From IMG/VR virus record IMGVR_UViG_3300024999_000221, positions 1 through 39,188 of that record: a stretch of 39,188 nt of DNA; one strand, 5' to 3'. The DNA is from a virus. Within the stretch, counting starts at the first letter, position 1. The number at the start of each line of letters is the position of its first letter. Both the position numbers and the translations under genes were made by a program. Of this stretch, positions 28,395 through 35,272 are shown in pieces. The notes beneath the pieces are model-generated. The model made no database searches and had not been told where the DNA came from. It saw nothing but the letters and a program-made list of their open reading frames with translations.

Positions 28395-29088
28395 CCGCTA
28401 TTTTTCCGTGCATATTATCTTCATTGAATAAATGCACGGATTTATTATTTTTTAACGCTTCGTAATAACTTCTATCCTTAAATATCGCTTTAGGGTCGTA
28501 TTTTTCGTATCTTTCTATTTTTTTCTGCCGGTCTTCGGGCTTCATCAATCCGTAATGTTTCAGCAGAAATGGCGCGTAATGTCCGTATTTGTAGATAAAC
28601 GGGGGAGCTAATCCGCAATGCAATCGTTTCCGTTCAAAGTAAAGTCCCTCTCTTTGGGCGATTTTGAAATTAAAAAACCGCACATTCCAAAAAGAAAGGT
28701 CGTGGCGGTAATGCTGTTCGTCATCCCATAAATTGATAATTGCGAAATAATATCCGGGCACATTGCGTTGGGCTAATTTTTCAGCTTCTTGACGGGTAAA
28801 GTATTTATCGTATAATTCATCGGCATCCGAAGGCAGTATCCAATCGGGTCTCAACTTGGCTGCTCTGTCCAGCAAGTCCTTTTTAATGTTGGGCTGTTCT
28901 CTGCCCCATTCCCGATCGTCGGAATATATCCAATAACCACTTTGTTTTGCAATCCTTTCTGTCTTCTTATCAACATTATTTAAGCACAGTATCATATCAT
29001 CAACCAATTCTTTTCTTTGCTCCAATACTCGCGCCAGCCATCTATCGCCTTCGCCTTTCCCCACCACCATCATTCCGATTATTCTCAT
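28357..29088 (-). CDS. GT-A (GT2-like) glycosyltransferase, 243 aa
   Basis: The protein begins MRIIGMMVVGKGEGDRWLAR, then DDMILCLNNVDKKTERIA, WILPSDADELYDKYF with the DxD (DADE) metal site, and YYFAIINLWDDEQHYR and FFNFKIAQREGLYFERKRLH. This is the common GT2_4 layout in phages and bacteria for surface glycan assembly. It overlaps the zinc-finger gene by 38 bases. Confidence 0.8.
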   Translation of the reverse strand: MRIIGMMVVGKGEGDRWLARVLEQRKELVDDMILCLNNVDKKTERIAKQSGYWIYSDDREWGREQPNIKKDLLDRAAKLRPDWILPSDADELYDKYFTRQEAEKLAQRNVPGYYFAIINLWDDEQHYRHDLSFWNVRFFNFKIAQREGLYFERKRLHCGLAPPFIYKYGHYAPFLLKHYGLMKPEDRQKKIERYEKYDPKAIFKDRSYYEALKNNKSVHLFNEDNMHGKIADDSKKHYSPRFR

Positions 29089-29549
29089 TCGTAAAAATTC
29101 ATTGATTGTTTATGGAAAACTATATTCCCGGCGACAATCGTTTTTTCTTGGGTAATGATTCTGACAATCAAAAAATAAGAAGGGTCTAATTTAATTCCGT
29201 CTTTTTCATCAACGCAATTATAAGGATAAGAAATATACGCCTGTTTAATAAGAGTAATTAGAGGCATTCCCTCATCATTGGTTTCATTTAAAATTTCCGG
29301 CTCGGATAGAATCTTGAAAGTCATCGGAGGCACGGGACGACTGATGCGAGAATTGGCCGTCATTTCCGATATGTCTTCTCCGTTTAAGTTAGATTCCTTA
29401 GTGGAAATAATCTTAACCAAAATAGGTAAAGAAGACGAGAGTTCTATTTTAACCACCAGCAAAGGAGAATCATCGGCCAGAATGTTCCCCACCGCCGCAA
29501 TATCGTGAGTGCCTTTGTCTAATTTTTTACTGAAAGGAAAAATAATCAT
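29085..29549 (-). CDS. Hypothetical protein, 154 aa, first gene of the sugar island
   Basis: The protein is beta-rich (MIIFPFSKKLDKGTHDIAAV; LLVVKIELSSSLPILVKIIS; YFLIVRIITQEKTIVAGN), suggestive of a virion or decoration protein rather than an enzyme. It is not recognised. The promoter at 29556-29584 would start transcription at or within a base of its ATG, giving a leaderless message. It overlaps the GT2-like gene by four bases. Confidence 0.5.
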   Translation of the reverse strand: MIIFPFSKKLDKGTHDIAAVGNILADDSPLLVVKIELSSSLPILVKIISTKESNLNGEDISEMTANSRISRPVPPMTFKILSEPEILNETNDEGMPLITLIKQAYISYPYNCVDEKDGIKLDPSYFLIVRIITQEKTIVAGNIVFHKQSMNFYE

Positions 29550-29555
29550 AAATGC

Positions 29556-29584
29556 ATTATAACATTATTTTTTAGTTGGCGCAA
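29556..29584 (-). promoter_or_regulatory. Promoter of the sugar island
   Basis: TTGCGC (29579-29584), 17 bases, perfect TATAAT (29556-29561) with the extended context AATGTTATAATGC shared with 17174. The predicted +1 coincides with the A of the ATG at 29549. Confidence 0.6.
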
Positions 29585-29806
29585 TCAGCGGGGAAAAATA
29601 ATAAACCCTCCGCCTATGATGTCTTTAATGGATGTTCCGCTTACCACTTCTTTCTGCACCGCTCCGATATTCAAATACCCTATCGTATATCCACCCTGAA
29701 AAGTCCCTGGAAAGCCTGCTGAAGTTACCTGTTTCTGAACGGCTCCAATACTTAAATATCCTGTCGTATATCCACCTTGAAATTGTCCTGGGAATGCTAA
29801 TGTCAT
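29585..29806 (-). CDS. Tandem-repeat virion-type protein, 73 aa
   Basis: Two ~25-residue units are nearly identical: FPGQFQGGYTTGYLSIGAVQ and FPGTFQGGYTIGYLNIGAVQ, each followed by KQVTS or KEVVS. The end is IKDIIGGGFIIFPR. Gly/Tyr-rich repeats suggest a short fibre or a surface-stapling peptide. It lies three bases upstream of the beta-helix gene's stop partner and directly before the sugar-island promoter, so it closes the head unit. Confidence 0.55.
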   Translation of the reverse strand: MTLAFPGQFQGGYTTGYLSIGAVQKQVTSAGFPGTFQGGYTIGYLNIGAVQKEVVSGTSIKDIIGGGFIIFPR

Positions 29807-29809
29807 AAA

Positions 29810-31282
29810 TTATATCGCTCCTGTAATAGCAAAATTCCGCCCTATGGTTATCTGCCAGACCTTATCGGCTGTGGCATCTGTGCCAGGGGCTATGTCAAGC
29901 GTAATTGTGGTGGCAGTATGGGCAGTGATGCCGTAAATCCCAGCGGTAATACCTGTCCCTGAAACCAGATATAGAAAATCCCTGCCATCTACAACTGAAC
30001 TAAAATCACCGCCAGATTGAGTCAAAACAGAACCCGAAGTTGTGGCAGTAGTTCCTGTTAATTGAGTTACGCTCGCAAACGCAGGATCAATAGCCGCGTC
30101 ATTAGAACCTTTTTGCCAGTTGGCGGCGGCATTGACATCGTTATCATTATTGAAATAATCATTATAATCGTCAAAACCTTCGGTGTTGGCGTCTATATGG
30201 GATACGCCAGTTGCAAAACCATAAATAATGTTATTTAATACTCTAAAATTAACCGCACCTGCACTTGTAATATCAATACCTATCCCTGTTGTATTTTCAC
30301 TGCCATAAAGAGTATTGTTTTTAACCATTGCAAGATTTACTTTAACTCCTGAAAACCTAATTGCCGCCGTTACACAACTTTCAATGATATTAAAATCAAT
30401 TATTGCCATTACTACTCCAGTGTCTTGTATGCCCATATTACAATCGTGAATATAACAACCAACGATAGAATATCTGCCCGAACCTCCAAAGCCGCTACCT
30501 CTATAAGATATTGCTTCACAATTAAAAGCCATACTATCTCCGCCAGGACCACTGATAGCACTTCTGCTGGCAGTAGTGGAAGTATTAGTTGATTTAACAT
30601 TAACTGCTAAAATCTCTCCATTAGCTATACTTAATCCATTAGATGCTGTTCCGCTAAATCTTAAATTCTTCCAATACCAGCCTGCCGCGCTGGTAAAAGC
30701 ATTTGCCCCGCAAATAAATATCGGTCTATTCGCTCCAGTGGGATTATCGCCTCTGGTAGTTTGGTAGCCATAAACCTTACTTGGATTTGCTCCTGAAGCA
30801 GTAAGAGAAATAGAAACTGCTTCGCCTAAAGTATAACTTCCTGATTTGACATAAAAAGTATTGCCAACAGCAGACGCCTCAAACACATCATCATCTCCGC
30901 TTGCTCCGCTCGTTCCTAAAGATATAGCTCCGCCGACATTCATTACTCCAGTCGCTCCGACACCTATTGAAATAGAAGCTCCTGCGGCGTTAGTTGAGCA
31001 AGTAATGCTAACTCCGACAACAACTGATGTTATTTCAAACCAAGAAACAGTAAAATTGGTGCCTGAAATTACTTTAATTCCATTACCCACCATATCAGCG
31101 GCGGCAGAAGCTGTTAATATAACATTTCCCGCTCCCGAACTCGTCACTCCAGTTAAAGCGTATTGAGGAGCATCTTGTTGGCTAAAATCAGAACCAGAAG
31201 CACCAGCCTTAAAAAAACCTCCGCCAACATTTCCAGCGTTAGCCGATGTTCTAATCTCCCAAATTGAAGCTGCGGCAATCAT
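29810..31282 (-). CDS. Right-handed beta-helix virion protein (pectin-lyase-like fold), 490 aa
   Basis: The middle and C-terminal parts show successive short strands typical of a parallel beta-helix (YWKNLRFSGTASNGLSIANG, YSIVGCYIHDCNMGIQDTG, AIIDFNIIESCVTAAIRFSG, VKNNTLYGSENTTGIGIDI, FRVLNNIIYGFATGVSHID). The N-terminal ~150 residues are Ala/Gly/Ser/Val-rich fibre-like sequence. It is located right after head genes, so it could be a head fibre, a decoration, or a tailspike. Catalytic residues for depolymerase activity cannot be identified. Confidence 0.7.
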   Translation of the reverse strand: MIAAASIWEIRTSANAGNVGGGFFKAGASGSDFSQQDAPQYALTGVTSSGAGNVILTASAAADMVGNGIKVISGTNFTVSWFEITSVVVGVSITCSTNAAGASISIGVGATGVMNVGGAISLGTSGASGDDDVFEASAVGNTFYVKSGSYTLGEAVSISLTASGANPSKVYGYQTTRGDNPTGANRPIFICGANAFTSAAGWYWKNLRFSGTASNGLSIANGEILAVNVKSTNTSTTASRSAISGPGGDSMAFNCEAISYRGSGFGGSGRYSIVGCYIHDCNMGIQDTGVVMAIIDFNIIESCVTAAIRFSGVKVNLAMVKNNTLYGSENTTGIGIDITSAGAVNFRVLNNIIYGFATGVSHIDANTEGFDDYNDYFNNDNDVNAAANWQKGSNDAAIDPAFASVTQLTGTTATTSGSVLTQSGGDFSSVVDGRDFLYLVSGTGITAGIYGITAHTATTITLDIAPGTDATADKVWQITIGRNFAITGAI

Positions 31283-31283
31283 A

Positions 31284-31715
31284 TTATATAATTTCTAACT
31301 TTTTAATTTCCGCGACCTTGATTAAATCTATCGGCTCATCTGATTTTATTTGCGGTATGTCTTCTGGTAAAGGCATTGGCAAGTTAAACTTCGTAAAATA
31401 CTTATGATTAACTGGCATAATTGGTTCGTTTTTTTCATTTATCAGCCAATCATTTTTATCGTTCTGAACGAAAAATCTTCTTTGAGAACAATCAATTATT
31501 GTATTGCCCGCAGGGATAAAAACATTATCCAAATTGCATTTTATGAAAATTACACCAGTCATATCGTCTGGGAATATATGATTATCGGTAATTTCTTGTG
31601 AAAAGCAAGAACCATAAACTACCCCCGACACTTCTAAATTACTTCTTCCAGTGAAGTTTTGAAAAGAATAATCATCATTAAGATTGTATTCAGTTTGATT
31701 GTAAGTTTTAATCAT
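31284..31715 (-). CDS. Hypothetical protein in the head/decoration module, 143 aa
   Basis: The middle has beta-solenoid-like repeats (GVIFIKCNLDNVFIPAGNTI; SGVVYGSCFSQEI), followed by NDWLINEKNEPIMPVN and a Pro-rich end. I have seen this N-W-L-x-N-x3-E-P-x3-V pattern in other phage head regions without known role. It is coupled to the decoration gene by a four-base overlap. Confidence 0.55.
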   Translation of the reverse strand: MIKTYNQTEYNLNDDYSFQNFTGRSNLEVSGVVYGSCFSQEITDNHIFPDDMTGVIFIKCNLDNVFIPAGNTIIDCSQRRFFVQNDKNDWLINEKNEPIMPVNHKYFTKFNLPMPLPEDIPQIKSDEPIDLIKVAEIKKLEII

Positions 31716-32419
31716 ATTTCAATTCCTGAACAGGTGATATAAATGTTACCCGCATTTGTGGTAACCAAAAGATCAGCCTGATCTTCCCCGCTCGCCCACG
31801 GATATTTTTCAGGAAAAGTCATCACTAATCCTGCATTAGCCGCCAATTCAGCTTTCCAGATCACCGAGTCGCCAGCCGCTAAATCATCTTCCAATGTTAC
31901 TGTTGCCGCCGCCGATACTTGAATAAATATAGTATGAATATGCCACCTCTTGCCTGCGGCGGGACTCCATATAATTCCATCCGTTACTGCTCCTGCACTG
32001 GTGTAGTATTTCTTGGCGTAATTAGTATTGGTGGTTACATCTATGTCGGGCTGTAAAAGTTTGCCAAGAGCGTTTGTGCCAGCTGGAAGCGCGGCTACCA
32101 CATCAACCTGCATCTCTGTTCCTGCTATAGCGTTGTCAATTAACTCCACTGCTGTCTTAATGGCAGAAGCCGATGTTTCAGTTATTGTCGGCATTGTTAA
32201 AACATCTACCTGTAAATCTCCGGCCGTATCAGTGTGTAAGGCATATATATTCGCGCCGTCTGTTCCCATCGCCACTGTGCCTGTCGGGTCAGCATTGGCG
32301 TCCGCATCGCTATATTGAGTCCCCCCGCCAATTCCCGCGTTATCCGTTTCAATAACAACACTAATGTGTCCTTGATCGTTCGTGAGTATTTGTTGCTGGT
32401 CTATGTATTTTTTAGGCAT
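31712..32419 (-). CDS. Putative head decoration or fibre protein, 235 aa
   Basis: The N-terminus (PKKYIDQQQILTNDQGHISV; GGGTQYSDADANADPTGTVA) has an Asp/Ala/Thr-rich composition common in phage surface proteins. The C-terminal ~110 residues form a beta-sandwich (WHIHTIFIQVSAAATVTLED; LVMTFPEKYPWASGEDQADL). No Cys except one near the end. It is presumably displayed on the capsid; function is inferred from position. Confidence 0.5.
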   Translation of the reverse strand: MPKKYIDQQQILTNDQGHISVVIETDNAGIGGGTQYSDADANADPTGTVAMGTDGANIYALHTDTAGDLQVDVLTMPTITETSASAIKTAVELIDNAIAGTEMQVDVVAALPAGTNALGKLLQPDIDVTTNTNYAKKYYTSAGAVTDGIIWSPAAGKRWHIHTIFIQVSAAATVTLEDDLAAGDSVIWKAELAANAGLVMTFPEKYPWASGEDQADLLVTTNAGNIYITCSGIEI

Positions 32420-32744
32420 TTCTTGCGCGTTTGATAATTTCCATAAATTTTGAATCTATTACCGGCTTGGGAAGATCACCCCGCCTGATTGCTTTATCCA
32501 TTTCGTAAGTTATTGCTTCATCATATTTTTGGGAAAGTTTATCATCCACCACTAACCTTTTTTCGGTCAAGCCGCCTCTGTCTAAAATCTCTCGCAGTTT
32601 CTTTCGCGCTGATTTGGAAACGCGCCCGTCTTTGGCAAATGTTTCAACCTTCTCCCGTTCATCCTTATAAACATCTTCCTCTTTGAAGATTTTTTTAACT
32701 CCATACTTGCGAGTCATTTTCTCGCTGAATTGCGTTAAATTCAT
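32412..32744 (-). CDS. Charged hypothetical head-module protein, 110 aa
   Basis: The protein is highly charged and helical (KKIFKEEDVYKDEREKVETF; RKKLREILDRGGLTEKRL), with no known domain. It overlaps neighbours by 8 and 4 bases. It lies in the unit following the major capsid gene, in the place of head-completion proteins. Confidence 0.5.
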   Translation of the reverse strand: MNLTQFSEKMTRKYGVKKIFKEEDVYKDEREKVETFAKDGRVSKSARKKLREILDRGGLTEKRLVVDDKLSQKYDEAITYEMDKAIRRGDLPKPVIDSKFMEIIKRARNA

Positions 32745-33091
32745 AGCGCTTTTAGATAGCGTTGAATATCCCCGTCCATCTGCCCGCCGTCCAAATTCAT
32801 CTTGGTATGATTGATGGGAATAAGCCGATTGGCACGAGCGAACCCTATCTCTTTTTCAATCGCTTCTCTGATTATTTTCTTTTTAGATTCAGAAATATCA
32901 TCATTGATACCTCTGTCTTTTTTAATAGTTACTTTTTTCTGGGCTTCTTTGATAAATCGCCCGTCAGAACAGCCGATGTAAAGGAAATTTCTCGGGATAT
33001 TGTAATAATCCCAAGCTGTCCTTGCATCCACATCTATAATCTCCCCAAAGGGCTGTCCATTTATGTTTTTTCTTTGAAAGAAATATATCAT
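32741..33091 (-). CDS. Hypothetical head-module protein, 116 aa
   Basis: The N-terminus MIYFFQRKNINGQPFGEIID is followed by ARTAWDYYNIPRNFLYIGCS and a charged helical part. It is not recognised. It is the first gene after the promoter at 33159-33187, with a leader of about 60 bases. A head-completion or closure role is possible from position. Confidence 0.5.
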   Translation of the reverse strand: MIYFFQRKNINGQPFGEIIDVDARTAWDYYNIPRNFLYIGCSDGRFIKEAQKKVTIKKDRGINDDISESKKKIIREAIEKEIGFARANRLIPINHTKMNLDGGQMDGDIQRYLKAL

Positions 33092-33158
33092 TGTGTTGAT
33101 AATTTAATTTTATTGTCCGCTCTATCCATAAGGCATATTGATAAATGATTATACATCC

Positions 33159-33187
33159 ATAATACACCCTACAGGATAAAGTATCAA
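33159..33187 (-). promoter_or_regulatory. Promoter downstream of the major capsid gene
   Basis: TTGATA (33182-33187), 17 bases, then TATTAT (33159-33164): ten of twelve positions. It lies in the 107-base gap between the capsid stop and the next gene; no other feature is seen in that gap. Confidence 0.6.
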
Positions 33188-33198
33188 TGCTTTTATTG

Positions 33199-34131
33199 TT
33201 AGCTGGCAATAAACGCATTAGACCCTTGTATCAAACAAGCGGCTTCCTCTCTGACTTCCGAAACGCCGTAAATCATATCCCACACCGCCAGAATACCAAG
33301 ATTAGCCAGCCATTTTTCAGATTGGAATCTGATGCGCTGACCGCCCGGAGTCTGGGTGGCGAACATAAAAGCGTTTTTGTGCGCCAGAAGGTTCTTAGTG
33401 GCAAGCAAAGTATTTACGACTTTTGAAGAAGTATATACCGGCATACCGTAAAGTTGCCCGCGAAGCGATTTCATCTGTCCATTGGTAGTTCCGAAGTTAC
33501 CCGATACGGTCGGAGTCTTAGCGGAATTCCAACCGGCTTGAGCGGCATCGTAATACTTTTGGATAGCGTGAATCTGCGTCCAGTAAGCATACGGATGAAA
33601 GAACCACGCGCACTCGGAAAGCGGAGTATCGGCTGAATCCAGCTTCTCCACCGCTCCGCGAAGGTCGGTATCATTGATGACTGAAGCGGTATCGTTCACG
33701 GTATTGGTGGAAACCGATGACTGTAAAGCGAAAATAGTCGCTTCAAGGTCTTCAACCATCGTCCCGCCGGCTTTGCGAGCGTAGATTTCATTGAGATTAT
33801 ACACCGAAGCAATCTGTTGCGCGTCCTTGTCGCCAAGAAGCGTCGCGATATACTTATGGGTGTTAATCGTCAATGTGTCGTCTACGACAGTCGCGTCGCC
33901 AGTGGTGATTTCCGCGCCTTGCGTTGATTGGGAATTCACTGTGAATACATTGGTAAACACATTCGGTATGTGGACAATATCACCGCCATTCTGCGCGTAA
34001 GGGCTTAAATCCATAAAGAAATTGGCGGCCACGGCTCCAGCAAAGAACTCTTCATTCGTCGGGCCTGGCCAAATTTCATTAATATAAGCCACTAAAGATG
34101 TCGCATCCCAGGGATTTGTAGTAAGAGCCAT
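33199..34131 (-). CDS. Major capsid protein, HK97 fold (P22/N4-like coat), 310 aa
   Basis: The sequence pattern fits phage coat proteins of this group: GGDIVHIPNVFTNVFTVN, TLTINTHKYIATLLGDKDAQ, YNLNEIYARKAGGTMVEDLE and C-terminal KNLLAHKNAFMFATQT and RIRFQSEKWLANLGILAVWD. It forms the icosahedral shell. It follows a scaffold-like gene by 17 bases, the classical order. Length is normal for such coats. No N-terminal delta domain is evident. Confidence 0.85.
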   Translation of the reverse strand: MALTTNPWDATSLVAYINEIWPGPTNEEFFAGAVAANFFMDLSPYAQNGGDIVHIPNVFTNVFTVNSQSTQGAEITTGDATVVDDTLTINTHKYIATLLGDKDAQQIASVYNLNEIYARKAGGTMVEDLEATIFALQSSVSTNTVNDTASVINDTDLRGAVEKLDSADTPLSECAWFFHPYAYWTQIHAIQKYYDAAQAGWNSAKTPTVSGNFGTTNGQMKSLRGQLYGMPVYTSSKVVNTLLATKNLLAHKNAFMFATQTPGGQRIRFQSEKWLANLGILAVWDMIYGVSEVREEAACLIQGSNAFIAS

Positions 34132-34148
34132 AAATTCGTGTTGTCAAT

Positions 34149-34652
34149 TTACCTCCCTTGTCTCCACTCTTCAAAACTTAATTTTTTATCAGATTTGACG
34201 GTGGGAGAACTGTTTGAAGGAGGAGGAGTCGCCGCCGCGGCCTTTGCCTTAGCGCGAAGCCCCTCAATGCCGGATAAAATAAAAGGGTCGTTGGATACTT
34301 CCGACAGTTTCTTTCCTTGCCCTTTCGCATAAGTTTCCATATGTGAAATTTCATCTTTGGAATGACCCGCTAGTCGTAAATCAACTCTTGCTTCTATCTC
34401 ATCGGCTGAAAAACTTTTGGTTTCTTGAGGTTTTTCATAGGCCGACAGCTTCTCCTGAAGCGTCTTATTGTCTTCCGCTAATTTAGCGGTTTCATCGCTT
34501 TTCTTCTGAAACTTTTCCCGCCAGTGTTTCTTGCGGGCAATTTCAGTTTGAAGCGATTGCCTGACTGCCTCGTCTTGGACTTGAGGAATGATTTCCGTCT
34601 CAACGACATTATCATCGCTTTCAAGCTCAAGTTCGGTAATTTCATTTCCCAT
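34149..34652 (-). CDS. Scaffolding-type protein, 167 aa
   Basis: The protein is a highly charged, almost wholly helical protein with a coiled-coil centre (KFQKKSDETAKLAEDNKTLQ), and an Ala/Pro/Ser-rich linker before a basic C-terminal segment (KLSFEEWRQGR) that would contact coat protein. It lies directly upstream of the major capsid gene. There is no protease motif. Confidence 0.7.
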   Translation of the reverse strand: MGNEITELELESDDNVVETEIIPQVQDEAVRQSLQTEIARKKHWREKFQKKSDETAKLAEDNKTLQEKLSAYEKPQETKSFSADEIEARVDLRLAGHSKDEISHMETYAKGQGKKLSEVSNDPFILSGIEGLRAKAKAAAATPPPSNSSPTVKSDKKLSFEEWRQGR

Positions 34653-34715
34653 AGTTTTGTCTATTTAATGATTTATTGGTTTTCTCCATTCTTTGGTGTT
34701 TAGAGAGGTTTGCCA

Positions 34716-34838
34716 TTACCTCTTGGGCTTCCAACCCGTTTTTCTTAGAGTTCCGTAAACATACGCGCCAGCGCGTTTTTTACTTAATCCTTTCTTCTTG
34801 GCTTCCGTTTTTAATTTTTGTTCAAGTGCTTTAGGCAT
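34716..34838 (-). CDS. Very basic small phage protein, 40 aa
   Basis: The frame MPKALEQKLKTEAKKKGLSK with KRAGAYVYGTLRKTGWKPKR overlaps the upstream stop as TAATG. I recall near-identical small proteins (KxAYVYGTxRKxGWKP) between portal and scaffold genes of other phages, so it is likely real. It may be a nucleic-acid- or capsid-interior-binding peptide. Confidence 0.65.
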   Translation of the reverse strand: MPKALEQKLKTEAKKKGLSKKRAGAYVYGTLRKTGWKPKR

Positions 34839-35029
34839 TATCCCTCCGCCATTCCGCCGAAGTTGCCGTTTTTCCAAGATTGAATTTTTGCCTCAAGCCG
34901 TTTAATGAATGACGCTCGTTCGTCTCCCGACATATTGCCGGCCAGTCTGTCCAATTCGGCCAGTTCAAATGGAGCATTGCCCCTCACGACGAGTGTGGCG
35001 CTTTCCGCGTGTTCCCCTGATGTCGCCAT
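34838..35029 (-). CDS. Small head-module protein, 63 aa
   Basis: The protein begins MATSGEHAESATLVVRGNAP and continues ELAELDRLAGNMSGDERASF, mostly helical. It is not recognised. Spacing to neighbours is tight (overlap 1 base, gap 12 bases). Confidence 0.5.
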   Translation of the reverse strand: MATSGEHAESATLVVRGNAPFELAELDRLAGNMSGDERASFIKRLEAKIQSWKNGNFGGMAEG

Positions 35030-35041
35030 ATATGGTGTTGT

Positions 35042-35272
35042 TTAATTATATTCCGATACATTACTGTCAACCTCGCCGCTCATAATTTTAAGCGGATTCA
35101 ATAATGCGTTTTCAATGAATAAAATAGCGTCTTTTTTGGATTGCAATGATTCTGAAGTTACGTTCCTGATGTCGGCAAATTCCCTTATCTGTTTTTCAAG
35201 ATATTGCCGGTAAACCTTTCCCAGCGCGGAATGGGATAAATTGACAAACATTTCTTTTTCTTCATCGGTCAT
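35042..35272 (-). CDS. Small helical protein after portal, 76 aa
   Basis: The protein is helical and charged (MTDEEKEMFVNLSHSALGKV; YLEKQIREFADIRNVTSESL), with no domain recognised. The start overlaps the portal stop (ATGA). Similar short genes after portals often encode chaperones or head accessory factors; that is inference. Confidence 0.5.
   Translation of the reverse strand: MTDEEKEMFVNLSHSALGKVYRQYLEKQIREFADIRNVTSESLQSKKDAILFIENALLNPLKIMSGEVDSNVSEYN

Noticed and set aside
32964-33218. An 84-codon minus-strand frame across the capsid/next-gene gap
   Set aside because: It overlaps coding sequence on both sides and the promoter at 33159-33187, with protein composition unlike its neighbours.
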